This document shows, piece after piece, positions 46,643 through 55,619 of a stretch of 64,000 nt of DNA. The first letter of the stretch is position 1. Each line of letters opens with the position of its first letter. The position numbers and the translations under genes are program-made. The stretch is from Bacteroidales bacterium (GTDB lineage: Bacteria > Bacteroidota > Bacteroidia > Bacteroidales > Paludibacteraceae): positions 62,001 through 126,000 of the forward strand of contig JALFYY010000016.1 of NCBI GenBank assembly GCA_022783865.1, in the 5' to 3' direction. The notes beneath the pieces were generated by a model. It saw only the letters and a program-made list of their open reading frames with translations, was not told the origin of the DNA and searched no databases.

Positions 46643-46674
46643 GCAAAGGTACACTAAATTCTTGAACTACGCAA
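46643..46674 (-). promoter_or_regulatory. Promoter of tRNA-Lys
   Basis: On the minus strand TTG (46672-46674), 20 nt, TACCTTTGC (46643-46651), about 16 nt before the predicted start. Confidence 0.75.
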
Positions 46675-46729
46675 GAGATACGGCAAAAAAGTGCAAGATA
46701 AAATCATTTTTACTGCAAAACATCTTTTG

Positions 46730-47653
46730 TCAATCCGTCAGCGTACTGCCCACAATCGTCACATCCATATGCGGATAAGCAAAGCCCATACCGTTTTGCG
46801 GCAACTGTTCGTAGATTTCTTTGTTGATGGCATACATCACATCCCAATAATCTTCATTTTTAACCCAAGCCTTCACTACAAAAGAAATATCATTTGCATT
46901 CAGACTCGCCAACGCCACCAACGGATCAGCAGCCCCTTCGGTAGTCGAATCCAAAATACGCGCATCTTCACGTAATATCTTATGGAGCAATGCCATACAA
47001 TCGTCAGATTTTACGCCGTAAGCCACGCTCACCGTCCAATCGATTCGGCGCAAAGGATAATGCGAATAATTGTCAACATTTCCGTTCGACAGCGAGCCGT
47101 TTGGCAACACCACTTCCCTATTGTCCGGCGTTCGCAGTTTCGTACTCACAATTGACACTGCAGTTACCGTACCTTTGAAACCTTGTGCTTCAATGAAATC
47201 GCCCACTTTATAGGGTTTGAACACCAATATCATAATTCCGCCGGCAAAATTCTGCACCGTACCGCTCATTGCCATACCTATCGCCATACCACCGGCAGCC
47301 AACAATGCCGCCAATGAAGTGGTATCCACACCCAAAGTGCCAATCGTAATGATAATGAGCAAAATTGTCAACGAAATTGACACTGCCGAACCGACAAAGG
47401 TCGCCAACGTAGGTTCTGTCTTCCGGCGGATAAAAAGCTTTTTAAGCAGCGATTTCACCCAACGGATAAACCATACGCCCACAATATAAATCACCAACGC
47501 CGCCAGCACTTTCAGTCCGAAGTGCAAAGCATTGGTCCCTAATTCCTGCAAAAAAGTATTAGGATCTTCTTGTATTTTTTCTATCACCGTACCCACCACT
47601 TGTTTCACCGAATCAGGCGGAAGAATTACGGGTTCTACAACTTGAAATAACAT
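46730..47653 (-). CDS. Small-conductance mechanosensitive channel (MscS family)
   Basis: A 307-residue MscS-type channel that opens under membrane tension and protects against osmotic downshock. Three helices (about 45-68, 82-105 and 112-135) end in the pore-lining TM3, GGMAIGMAMSGTVQNFAGGIMIL. The beta domain with GFKGTVTAVSIVSTKLRTPDNREVVLPNG and the C-terminal alpha/beta domain complete the fold. It is transcribed away from the AMP nucleosidase gene; a minus-strand -7 box TACCTTTGC is at 47682-47690. Confidence 0.92.
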   Translation of the reverse strand: MLFQVVEPVILPPDSVKQVVGTVIEKIQEDPNTFLQELGTNALHFGLKVLAALVIYIVGVWFIRWVKSLLKKLFIRRKTEPTLATFVGSAVSISLTILLIIITIGTLGVDTTSLAALLAAGGMAIGMAMSGTVQNFAGGIMILVFKPYKVGDFIEAQGFKGTVTAVSIVSTKLRTPDNREVVLPNGSLSNGNVDNYSHYPLRRIDWTVSVAYGVKSDDCMALLHKILREDARILDSTTEGAADPLVALASLNANDISFVVKAWVKNEDYWDVMYAINKEIYEQLPQNGMGFAYPHMDVTIVGSTLTD

Positions 47654-47714
47654 AAATTAAGCCATAAAATCAATTTCTTCTGCAAAGGTACAATTTATTT
47701 TCTGATTTTACACA

Positions 47715-47744
47715 TTGTATGTCATAAATTCTTCGTATCTTTGC
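47715..47744 (+). promoter_or_regulatory. Promoter of the AMP nucleosidase gene
   Basis: TTG (47715-47717), 18 nt, TATCTTTGC (47736-47744). It is divergent from the mscS -7 box 46 bp away. The leader is about 98 nt. Confidence 0.7.
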
Positions 47745-47848
47745 AAAGATTATATAGAACCAACCCTCGAAGAACCGAATACCGACAAACCGGCTATTAT
47801 AACAGAAACTACAGAAGAAACAATATAACAGATAAAAAACCTTATACT

Positions 47849-48625
47849 ATGCTTAAAACAAAAGAAGACATTGTAGCCAACTGGCTACCACGCTACACCA
47901 AGCGGCCTTTGGAAGAATTTACGGAATATATTCTGCTCACCAACTTCAACCACTACGTAGAATTCTTTTCCGAAATCTACCATGTACCCATTGTAGGGAA
48001 AGACGGCAATATGCCCAATGCTACTGCCAACGGCATCACTATCATCAACTTCGGTATCGGAAGTCCTAATGCGGCTCTTATCATGGATATGCTCTCCGCC
48101 ATTCGCCCCAAAGCCGTCCTTTTCTTGGGCAAATGCGGTGGACTGCGCGACAAAAACAAAGTAGGCGACTATATTCTTCCTTCGGCTGCCATCCGTGGCG
48201 AAGGTACGTCCAACGACTACTTCCCGCCTGAGATTCCCGCCCTGCCCGCTTTCAATCTATTGCGCTCAGTATCAACCAGTATCCGCGATTTCGGGCACGA
48301 CTATTGGACAGGAACCGTCTATACCACCAACCGCCGTGTGTGGGAACACGATGAAGAGTTCCGCAACAAACTCCGTATCTCCCGTGCCTATGCCGTCGAT
48401 ATGGAAACAGCCACTTTGCTCACCGTCGGATTCCACAACAGTATTCCGACAGGTGCTTTGCTCCTCGTTTCCGATATGCCTTTGCAACCCGAAGGTATCA
48501 AAACCGATGCCATGGACAAGAAGACTACTGCGCTCTTTGCCGAAGAACACCTCAAAATCGGTATCCACGCCATCAATGCTATCCAGAACAACGCAACCAC
48601 TCTCAAACACTTGCGATTCGAATAA
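47849..48625 (+). CDS. AMP nucleosidase
   Basis: Splits AMP into adenine and ribose 5-phosphate. It has 258 residues from the chosen start, the short form usual in Bacteroidota. It belongs to the purine/uridine phosphorylase fold; seen here are INFGIGSPNAALIMDML, VLFLGKCGGLRDKNKVGDYILPSAAIRGEG and the active-site VDMETATLLTVGF with its Glu. Upstream in-frame codons from 47741 are not family-like, and the promoter overlaps them. It ends 12 nt before holA. Confidence 0.9.
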   Translation: MLKTKEDIVANWLPRYTKRPLEEFTEYILLTNFNHYVEFFSEIYHVPIVGKDGNMPNATANGITIINFGIGSPNAALIMDMLSAIRPKAVLFLGKCGGLRDKNKVGDYILPSAAIRGEGTSNDYFPPEIPALPAFNLLRSVSTSIRDFGHDYWTGTVYTTNRRVWEHDEEFRNKLRISRAYAVDMETATLLTVGFHNSIPTGALLLVSDMPLQPEGIKTDAMDKKTTALFAEEHLKIGIHAINAIQNNATTLKHLRFE

Positions 48626-48637
48626 TACCCTACCGTT

Positions 48638-49672
48638 ATGCAAACCTACGAAGCCGTCATCAACAATCTGAAGCAGCAAAAATATGCACCGCTCTATTTC
48701 CTCTATGGGGAAGAAGCATACTATATCGACAGCGTGGCAAACTATATCGAAGAAAATGCTTTGGACCCGATGGCTCGTGAGTTTGACCAAACCGTCATCT
48801 ACGGCAAAGATTACGAGCGCAATATGGCACCCGTCATCTCAGCTGCCCGACGCTATCCGATGATGGGGCAACGCCAGGTCATCATCGTCAAAGAGGCGCA
48901 AAACATCAAGAGTTGGGAACCGTTGGGGCTCTATCTCGAACAAATCATGCCCACTACCATCCTCGTCTTTTGCTATAAATACGGCAAACCCGACAAAAGG
49001 CAGAAAGTATTCAAAGATTTCGAGAAAGCCGGTGGTGTCATGATGGAATCCGCTCCTTTGCGTGACTATCAAATACAAAACTGGATTCGCAACTACATCA
49101 AAGACTGGAACCAACAGAAGCATCAGGATATCACTATGAGCGAAGATATTGTGGTGCTCCTTTCCGAAAGTCTGGGTACCGACCTTACCAAAATCGTAAC
49201 CGCTCTCAATAAACTCGTCAATGGTCTGCCGCCCGATACCAAACATATCACAGCAGAACTGGTGCAACGCAATATCGGAATCGACAAAGACTTCAATATC
49301 TTTGAATTGCAGAAAGCCCTCATTGAGAAGGACGTAGTCAAAGCCAATCGTATCGTCAACTATTTTGCCGATAGCAAGCAGCACGCTATCCAGAAAGAGA
49401 TTTCGATGCTCTATACATTCTTCTCCAACCTGCTCATCTACCAATATCTCGCACCCGAAGACAAGAACGAACGTACCGCCGCAAGTATCTTGGGCGTTAA
49501 TCCATACTTTATCAAAGACTTTGCCGCCGCTTCCCGCAAATATTCACAAGGCAAAGTGTTCCACATCATTGGCTACATTCGCGACATCGACTGCCGCAGC
49601 AAAGGATTCAACAACCCGTCCGTCACCGAAGCTGAACTATGGAAAGAACTGATATTCAAGATACTGCACTAA
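48638..49672 (+). CDS. holA: DNA polymerase III subunit delta
   Basis: The delta subunit of the clamp loader, which opens the sliding clamp. It has 344 residues, with N-terminal YAPLYFLYGEEAYYIDSV, the central SLGTDLTKIVTALNKL helical region and the C-terminal collar (LGVNPYFIKDFAAASRKYS). The AAA+ fold is degenerate and lacks a Walker A motif, as is normal for delta. It follows AMP nucleosidase directly and is probably co-transcribed with it. Confidence 0.92.
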   Translation: MQTYEAVINNLKQQKYAPLYFLYGEEAYYIDSVANYIEENALDPMAREFDQTVIYGKDYERNMAPVISAARRYPMMGQRQVIIVKEAQNIKSWEPLGLYLEQIMPTTILVFCYKYGKPDKRQKVFKDFEKAGGVMMESAPLRDYQIQNWIRNYIKDWNQQKHQDITMSEDIVVLLSESLGTDLTKIVTALNKLVNGLPPDTKHITAELVQRNIGIDKDFNIFELQKALIEKDVVKANRIVNYFADSKQHAIQKEISMLYTFFSNLLIYQYLAPEDKNERTAASILGVNPYFIKDFAAASRKYSQGKVFHIIGYIRDIDCRSKGFNNPSVTEAELWKELIFKILH

Positions 49673-49766
49673 TTCCGGCGTTCCCGCCTTCGCCCTCACA
49701 GCCCGTATCTGCAAGAAATTCCGTTCGTATCTCCTTCAGTATCCGTAGCAATCCCGGTGCTACCGT

Positions 49767-49810
49767 TATTTGGTGATTACTTGGTGATTATTTGGTGATT
49801 ACTTGGTGAT
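49767..49810. repeat. 11-bp tandem array, 4 units (TATTTGGTGAT)
   Basis: Units TATTTGGTGAT, TACTTGGTGAT, TATTTGGTGAT and TACTTGGTGAT, a perfect A-B-A-B pattern (22-bp period) over 44 bp, followed by TCAGCA. It is the inverted counterpart of 33640-33683. Upstream, CGTATCT recurs at a spacing of 22 bp, so the periodicity may extend to about 49710. Confidence 0.95.
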
Positions 49811-49901
49811 TCAGCATACCATAAGCCACCCCGCAGTACCCTACAAGGACACACAACCGACCCGATCTGTCATAAAAAACAAAGGAAAAAGCAGCAATCT
49901 C

Positions 49902-50636
49902 CTATCTTTGATGCTCTTTCACATCTACCACGCAGAGTGTTTCGCCCTCCACCTGAAAGTGAAGTGCGTATCCGCCATACTGCAAGCCATATACCCTGTC
50001 CCTGTCATGGTGATATGCAGGACGAGGGTCGTCCGATAGAATCTGAGTCAGTTCTTCTACCACGGACTGTGGAATTCCCTCCCGGAGTGCCGCCGGAAAG
50101 TCCACCCGAAGGGCATAATCCTTATGTTCTTCGGCAAAACCGCCTGTCGCTTCGGCATGGCAATCCGTATAAGGAAGATAAGGCTTGATATCATATATGG
50201 GCGTTCCGTCCATCAGATCTGCTCCCTCTACCATAAGCACAATGCCCTCTTCCGCAGTTTTCTTCACTTCCAAAAGCCGCACCGAAGAAAGACCTATCGG
50301 ATTAGGACGGAAAGGCGAACGTGTCGCAAAAACGCCCATACGCTTGTTCCCTCCCAAACGGGGCGGTCTGACCGTTGGCGACCATGATTCAGATGAGGAA
50401 AAAGTACCGGAAGGTGATGATTCCAAAGAAGAATTATCCTGCATATTGGCAGAAAAGCCCCACAAAAGCCATAGATGCGAATAGGCATCAATACCTCTCA
50501 ACGACTCCGCCACACGGTATTCCGGCACAAAAACAATACGTGTCACTACAGCAGGAGTCCGTCCGCTTTGGCGTGGTACACCAAACTTCTCCGCAAATCC
50601 GTTCCGTGCGTGCGCTATTACTTTCAATAAAAGCAT
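49902..50636 (-). CDS. TsaA/TrmO-type tRNA methyltransferase
   Basis: A 244-residue protein of the TrmO (TsaA, YaeB) family, which methylates N6 of t6A37 in tRNA-Thr. Family signatures are KFGVPRQSGRTP, LRGIDAYSHLWLLWGFS, RMGVFATRSPFRPNPIGLSSVRL and DIKPYLPYTD. A Ser-rich insertion sits at about residues 70-88. The start at 50636 is preferred; upstream codons form a phenylalanine-rich run that reaches into the rnfA terminator. It is transcribed after the rnf operon but separated from it by that terminator. Confidence 0.88.
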   Translation of the reverse strand: MLLLKVIAHARNGFAEKFGVPRQSGRTPAVVTRIVFVPEYRVAESLRGIDAYSHLWLLWGFSANMQDNSSLESSPSGTFSSSESWSPTVRPPRLGGNKRMGVFATRSPFRPNPIGLSSVRLLEVKKTAEEGIVLMVEGADLMDGTPIYDIKPYLPYTDCHAEATGGFAEEHKDYALRVDFPAALREGIPQSVVEELTQILSDDPRPAYHHDRDRVYGLQYGGYALHFQVEGETLCVVDVKEHQR

Positions 50637-50646
50637 GATTATAAAG

Positions 50647-50704
50647 AAAAAAATTACTCCGCTGCAGGTCCGGTAACCCAATGGTCACCTTTTCAACAGC
50701 GGAG
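50647..50704 (-). terminator. Terminator of the rnf operon
   Basis: On the minus strand CTCCGCTG (50697-50704) pairs with CAGCGGAG (50657-50664). An inner GGTGACC/GGTTACC hairpin lies between them, and a seven-T tract follows. Confidence 0.8.
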
Positions 50705-50726
50705 CAAATCTGACATGTTATTTTGC

Positions 50727-51323
50727 TTATACTACTCCGGAGAATCCCATAAATGCCATTGCCAACAAACCGGCGGTAAGCAATGCGATGGGCGTTCCTT
50801 TCATCGCTGCAGGTACTTTGTTCATCGAAAGTTGCTCGCGCAAACCGGCAAACAACGTCAGTGCCAAAGTAAAGCCCAAAGCAGTGGCAAAAGCAAATAC
50901 CACACCGGTCAACAAACCGCTTTCTGCACCTGCAGGCAATTTCATCGTATCGTTAGCCACCAGAATAGCCACACCCAGAATACAGCAGTTCGTAGTAATC
51001 AAGGGCAGGAACACACCCAATGCCTGATAGAGCGACGGAGAAATCTTCTTCAGTATAATCTCTATCATCTGCACCAAAGCAGCGATTACCAGAATAAAGA
51101 CAATCGTTTGCAGAAACTCAATGCCAAACGCCTCCAATACGAACTTCTGCAAAAGATAGGTACAGATAGTCGCCAAGACGAGCACAAAAGTAACTGCCGC
51201 TCCCATACCGAGAGCCGTATCGATTTTCTTACTGACGCCCAAGAACGGACAAATGCCAAGGAATTGCGACAATACGATATTGTTCACAAAGATGGCGGAA
51301 ATGAATATAAGGAAGTAAACCAT
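50727..51323 (-). CDS. rnfA: Rnf complex subunit RnfA
   Basis: An integral membrane subunit of the Rnf complex, which couples electron transfer from ferredoxin to NAD+ with Na+ or H+ pumping. It has 198 residues with six helices; the opening MVYFLIFISAIFVNNIVLSQFLGICPFLG and the second-half TTNCCILGVAIL contain the conserved cysteines thought to ligate an intramembrane iron-sulfur cluster shared with RnfE. It is the last gene of the operon, with a terminator close behind. Confidence 0.95.
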   Translation of the reverse strand: MVYFLIFISAIFVNNIVLSQFLGICPFLGVSKKIDTALGMGAAVTFVLVLATICTYLLQKFVLEAFGIEFLQTIVFILVIAALVQMIEIILKKISPSLYQALGVFLPLITTNCCILGVAILVANDTMKLPAGAESGLLTGVVFAFATALGFTLALTLFAGLREQLSMNKVPAAMKGTPIALLTAGLLAMAFMGFSGVV

Positions 51324-51332
51324 AGTTGTGTG

Positions 51333-51920
51333 TTATTTCTTAATTATTTTCTGAACCAATGCCATGATATATGCCAATGCAATGAAAGCACCCGGAGCCA
51401 ACACGAAGATAAGCATTCCGTAGTTGTCGGCATAGATACGTGTATTGAATATCATACCCGTACCCAACAATTCGCGGATAGCACCAATCACTGTCAGTGA
51501 AAGTGTGAAACCAAGTCCCATGCCCAATCCGTCGATAGCCGACAGACCAACAGAGTTTTTGGCAGCAAACGCTTCGGCACGTCCTAATACAATACAGTTC
51601 ACCACAATCAGCGGAATAAACAAACCGAGTGTTTCGTACAAAGCGGGCAGATATGCCTGCATTGCCAATTGCACCATCGTCACAAACGAAGCGATAATCA
51701 CAATATAAGCAGGAATATGCACTTTATCGGGAATCAGATTCTTCAGCAGAGAGATTACCACATTGGAACACAGCAACACAAAGGCGGTAGCCAAACCCAT
51801 CGACATACCGTTGATGGCAGAAGTGGTGGTCGCTAGAGTAGGACACATTCCGAGAACAAGCGCAAGTGTCGGGTTCTCGAAGATGATACCGTTGAGAAAT
51901 GTTTTAGCATATTTATTCAT
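51333..51920 (-). CDS. rnfE: Rnf complex subunit RnfE
   Basis: A paralogue of RnfA with inverted topology; 195 residues and six helices. Signatures are NGIIFENPTLALVLGMCPTLA near the start and IPLIVVNCIVLGRAEAFA; the two cysteines match the RnfA/E cluster ligands. The start at 51920 overlaps the rnfG end by 8 nt, indicating coupled translation, whereas the longer open frame would reach 100 nt into rnfG. Confidence 0.95.
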   Translation of the reverse strand: MNKYAKTFLNGIIFENPTLALVLGMCPTLATTTSAINGMSMGLATAFVLLCSNVVISLLKNLIPDKVHIPAYIVIIASFVTMVQLAMQAYLPALYETLGLFIPLIVVNCIVLGRAEAFAAKNSVGLSAIDGLGMGLGFTLSLTVIGAIRELLGTGMIFNTRIYADNYGMLIFVLAPGAFIALAYIMALVQKIIKK

Positions 51921-52593
51921 AGCTTTCTGTATTTGAATCGGGGTCGTTAGTATTGGCAGCCACTTCCTCAGAATCAGTTGATTCAGCCTCAGTAGCGGCA
52001 TTAGGTTGGAGACTGGAAGCACCGCTCCAAGTATCAGGTTTCATGAAAGCATCGTAAGCCGATTGCACAGCCGACAAAAAAGCACGCGAAGAAATAGTGG
52101 CAGCCGTAATAGCATCCACATCACCTCCGTCTTTGCTTACTATAAGTTTCGTAGCAGCAGGGTTCTTACCGATAATCGATTGTTGGTTCTTATCGGTTTT
52201 GAACCATACACCCATATGCGAACCGAGCCCCGGTGTTTCGGCATGCTCCAGTACTTCGTAGTTCACGATATTGCCTTCCGTATCGAAACCCACCATCAAG
52301 CGGATTACACCGCCAAAACCGTTAGAAGATGTTTCTACTGCGGCTCCTGCCAACGAATCGCCCACATATGCCCGATGGATAGTGTAACCTTCTTGTACTT
52401 CGGGTTCTGCCAAACGGATACCGTCTATCTGAGGCAGCACACTGTTGATAGCAGCCGTCTGCTTTTCTTGTTTAGCCTTTTCGATAGGCTCTTTTGTTAA
52501 CAAATACATGCCTCCCAATGCCGCAGCAGCCACCAAGGCAATGATGGTGAGCGATAGCACCATATTGAGGAGATTGGATTGTAGTTTTTGCAT
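51913..52593 (-). CDS. rnfG: Rnf complex subunit RnfG
   Basis: A 226-residue subunit with one N-terminal helix (about 8-30) and an FMN-binding domain outside the membrane. FMN attaches covalently to the last Thr of the motif read here as DAITAATIS (about residues 165-173; usual form SGAT). The C-terminal 35 residues are an acidic Ser/Thr/Asn-rich tail (ATEAESTDSEEVAANTND) that many RnfG proteins lack. Overlaps rnfE. Confidence 0.94.
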   Translation of the reverse strand: MQKLQSNLLNMVLSLTIIALVAAAALGGMYLLTKEPIEKAKQEKQTAAINSVLPQIDGIRLAEPEVQEGYTIHRAYVGDSLAGAAVETSSNGFGGVIRLMVGFDTEGNIVNYEVLEHAETPGLGSHMGVWFKTDKNQQSIIGKNPAATKLIVSKDGGDVDAITAATISSRAFLSAVQSAYDAFMKPDTWSGASSLQPNAATEAESTDSEEVAANTNDPDSNTESYE

Positions 52594-52625
52594 AAGTCTC
52601 TATTCTATTAGTCTGTCCAAGAGGA

Positions 52626-53618
52626 TTATTTCTTTTTCTTTTCGCCGAAACGTTTCGGACGGATATACATATTCAGAAGCGGCGTTACGGCATTCATAAT
52701 CAGGATAGCGAACGACATTCCTTCGGGATATGCACCCCACGTACGAATCACCATCACAATCACACCGATACCAATACCGTAGATAATCTGTCCCCAACCT
52801 GTCATAGGCGAAGTAACATAGTCGGTTGCCATAAAGATAGCACCCAGCATCACACCACCCGTGAGCAAATGTGCCAATGGCGAAGCGGCACCTTCCACAC
52901 CTGCCCAATACATAATGCCGGAGAAGAGAGCCACCGTTGTCAGAATCGACACCGGAATATGCCACGTAATAGTCTTGGTACAAATCAGATAGATACCACC
53001 CAGCAACAATGCCAATGCCGAAATCTCACCCAACGAGCCACCCATATAACCGACAAAAGCGTGCCAGTAGTCAGGCAGTTCGTTCAATAGCGAACTATCA
53101 CCCGCCTTGATGGCATTTTTCATCACCGACAACGGTGTTGCACCCGATTCGGCATCCACAGCGTACTTGGTGCTCCAACCTAACGGACGGGGCCATGTGG
53201 TCATCTGCACAGGAAAAGAAATGAGCAGGAACACACGTCCCACCAAAGCAGGATTGAATACGTTTTGTCCCAATCCGCCGAAACTCATCTTACCGATAGC
53301 AATAGCCACAAAAGCACCTACCATCACTATCCACCAAGGCAGGTTGCTTGGCAAGTTGAAAGCCAACAGCAAACCGGTCAGGATAGCCGAACAATCAGTG
53401 ATAACCGGTTGCTGACGCAAAATAAACTTGGTAATCAGCCATTCAAACAATACGCACGATACGACAGATATCAGCGTAACAATGAGCGAACCCCAGCCAA
53501 AAGCGAACAACGACACCACAAAAGCGGGCATCAATGCGATAATGACGCGGAGCATATTTTTCCGCACCGAGTCGTCGGCATGCGCATGGGGTGCAGGAGA
53601 AACGATTAAGTTATTCAT
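52626..53618 (-). CDS. rnfD: Rnf complex subunit RnfD
   Basis: A 330-residue integral membrane subunit with about nine helices. The covalent FMN site is ESGATPLSVM (Thr near residue 187), and the conserved MSFGGLGQNVFNPALVGR block is intact. It passes electrons within the Rnf complex. Unlike the usual order, it does not directly follow rnfC; a thioesterase-like gene lies between them. Confidence 0.95.
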   Translation of the reverse strand: MNNLIVSPAPHAHADDSVRKNMLRVIIALMPAFVVSLFAFGWGSLIVTLISVVSCVLFEWLITKFILRQQPVITDCSAILTGLLLAFNLPSNLPWWIVMVGAFVAIAIGKMSFGGLGQNVFNPALVGRVFLLISFPVQMTTWPRPLGWSTKYAVDAESGATPLSVMKNAIKAGDSSLLNELPDYWHAFVGYMGGSLGEISALALLLGGIYLICTKTITWHIPVSILTTVALFSGIMYWAGVEGAASPLAHLLTGGVMLGAIFMATDYVTSPMTGWGQIIYGIGIGVIVMVIRTWGAYPEGMSFAILIMNAVTPLLNMYIRPKRFGEKKKK

Positions 53619-53632
53619 ATTGTATTATAGTT

Positions 53633-54160
53633 TTATAATTCTTTTTCTTGATGCGCCAATGCAAGCGCTATCACTTCTTCTATTGTAAGGTCATCGCCCA
53701 CCAATTCAGCACTGACAAATTGCATTTCTTGTGCTTTCTCTTGGGAGAAAGTGAAATAAGTGCATTCGGCTTGCGCACAGAGTTTGCCGTCAGCGGCATA
53801 AATCTCGCCTTCCACTACCACCACATTGCGTTTCCGCTCTTTGATACGTGCCCGCAATACGATATAGCCTTGCGTGGTATCCACAGCAGTTTTGTAGTTC
53901 AATGTCATCTTGGCAGTCACGCCCGAAGTGTCGCACTTCTTGAAGATAACCCAACCGCAGATTTCATCAAGCAAAACAGCCTGTACTCCACCGTGCAGTG
54001 TGTTAATCCAACTCTGATGATTCTGCGTAGGACACCATACCGATACAATATCGTCACCGTCTTCATAGAAATGCATATGCACTCCCAACGGATTGCCGGG
54101 ATTACACCCGAAACAATTATATCCCGGGATATTGAGCCATGGATTGTTGATGCGTCTCAT
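53633..54160 (-). CDS. Hotdog-fold thioesterase (PaaI-like) inside the rnf operon
   Basis: A 175-residue hotdog-fold protein. Core features are WINTLHGGVQAVLLDEICGWVIF (active-site HGG and the following acidic residue), VTAKMTLNYKTAV and a preceding CFGCNPGNPLGVHMHF block with two cysteines as in PaaI-like thioesterases. It probably hydrolyses an acyl-CoA or acyl-ACP thioester. The start at 54160 is preferred over an alternative TTG start inside the heptamer repeat. It lies 14 nt from rnfD and 69 nt from rnfC, so it shares their transcript. I do not know this gene from standard rnf operons. Confidence 0.83.
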   Translation of the reverse strand: MRRINNPWLNIPGYNCFGCNPGNPLGVHMHFYEDGDDIVSVWCPTQNHQSWINTLHGGVQAVLLDEICGWVIFKKCDTSGVTAKMTLNYKTAVDTTQGYIVLRARIKERKRNVVVVEGEIYAADGKLCAQAECTYFTFSQEKAQEMQFVSAELVGDDLTIEEVIALALAHQEKEL

Positions 54161-54193
54161 TTTACTTTTGTCCGTTTCCTTTGTCCGACAATG

Positions 54194-54228
54194 AAATATC
54201 AAATACTAAATATCAAATATTCAATACT
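54194..54228. repeat. 7-bp tandem array, 5 units (AAATATC)
   Basis: Units AAATATC, AAATACT, AAATATC, AAATATT and CAATACT fill the gap between rnfC and the inserted thioesterase gene. Units one and three are identical, and units two, four and five are similar. Confidence 0.85.
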
Positions 54229-54229
54229 C

Positions 54230-55564
54230 TTATTTTGCATTTCGTGCACAGATAATACCGCCAACCGTGGCTTTACCCATACGAACGTAATCGAGCAACG
54301 GCCGATTGCTCGGACAAGTAAACATACAGCAACCGCATTCGATACAATCCATTATATAGTGTTGCTCCATATCATCCCAACGTTGCAAACCTGCCAGTTT
54401 GGCAAGCAAATAGGGTTCCAACCCCATAGGACAGGCTTGTACGCATTTTGCACAGCGAATACAATTAGCCGCTTCCTTGCGATGCGATTCGCTGTCAGGC
54501 AAGAGCAACAAACCGGATATACGTTTGTTGGCAGGCATATCCACATTGTTCATTGCACGACCCATCATCGGACCGCCACCGATAATCTTGCCCGTTGTCT
54601 CTGGAATACCTCCTGCCAATGCCAAAACATCAGCCAAAGGCGTACCGAAGCGCACTTTGTAGTTGCCCGGATTCTTCACCTCTTTGCCGGTAACCGTCAT
54701 CACACGGGAGATAAGCGGTTTGTTCTTCTGAACAGCTTCGTAAACAGCATAAATAGTAGCCACATTGTCCACTACAGCACCCACTTCGATAGGCAGAGCA
54801 CCTGATGGCACTTGGCGTTTGATACAAGCGTCTATCAACTGCTTCTCACCGCCTTGCGGATACTTGAGTTTCAACGGCTGAACCGATATTCCCAAACAGC
54901 GTGACGCCAACTCTTGCATGTGCTCAATAGCATCTGGTTTGTTCTTTTCGATACCGATTATGGCTTTGTTGATGTTAAGTGCCTTCATCAGAATCTGAAT
55001 ACCGATGATGATTTCTTCGCCATGTTCCAACATGAGTTGATGGTCGCAAGTGAGATAAGGTTCGCACTCTACGCCGTTCACAATCAGCACTTCGGCTTTC
55101 TTTCCGGGAGGCGGCATCAGTTTCACATGGGTCGGGAAGCAGGCACCACCCAAACCAACGATACCGGCTTCGGTCACTTTTTGTATAATCTCTTTGCTGT
55201 CTAATTTGCATACAGGATTGATTGTTGGCGTCGTATCAATGGTTTCGAGCCATTCGTCGCCCTCTACGTCCATAAAGATAGCAGGCATACGCATTCCCCA
55301 TGCGTCCACCGTAGAATCAATCTTGGTAATAGTGCCGGAGAATGGTGAATGAACCGGTGCAGAAACGAAGCCCCCTGCTTCTGCCAACACTTGTCCCACT
55401 TTCACTTTGTCGCCCTTGTTGACGATAGGTTTTGCAGGAGCACCGATGTGTTGCACCAAAGGAATTATTGCTTTCTGCGGCAGAGGTACCTCAGTGATTG
55501 GACGATGTGCAGCATACTGCTTATTATCATGCGGGTGGATACCACCCAAACGAAAGGTTTTCAT
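54230..55564 (-). CDS. rnfC: Rnf complex subunit RnfC
   Basis: The peripheral subunit that binds NADH and FMN; 444 residues. An N-terminal barrel-like domain (about 30-100), a Nqo1-like nucleotide-binding domain (GLGGACFPTHVKLMPP, NGVECEPYLTCDH) and two C-terminal 4Fe-4S motifs (CIRCAKCVQACP near 373-384 and CIECGCCMFTCP near 412-423) are intact. It ends shortly after, without the long alanine-rich tail of proteobacterial RnfC. It starts 55 nt after rnfB. Confidence 0.95.
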   Translation of the reverse strand: MKTFRLGGIHPHDNKQYAAHRPITEVPLPQKAIIPLVQHIGAPAKPIVNKGDKVKVGQVLAEAGGFVSAPVHSPFSGTITKIDSTVDAWGMRMPAIFMDVEGDEWLETIDTTPTINPVCKLDSKEIIQKVTEAGIVGLGGACFPTHVKLMPPPGKKAEVLIVNGVECEPYLTCDHQLMLEHGEEIIIGIQILMKALNINKAIIGIEKNKPDAIEHMQELASRCLGISVQPLKLKYPQGGEKQLIDACIKRQVPSGALPIEVGAVVDNVATIYAVYEAVQKNKPLISRVMTVTGKEVKNPGNYKVRFGTPLADVLALAGGIPETTGKIIGGGPMMGRAMNNVDMPANKRISGLLLLPDSESHRKEAANCIRCAKCVQACPMGLEPYLLAKLAGLQRWDDMEQHYIMDCIECGCCMFTCPSNRPLLDYVRMGKATVGGIICARNAK

Positions 55565-55619
55565 AATTCAGAATCGTTTTTTTATCGTTATATCAGACAA
55601 TTCGGACATCTCGTATTGT

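Noticed and set aside
53648..54805. 385-codon plus-strand open frame across the thioesterase and rnfC
   Set aside because: Antisense shadow; both minus-strand genes carry family motifs and fit the operon.
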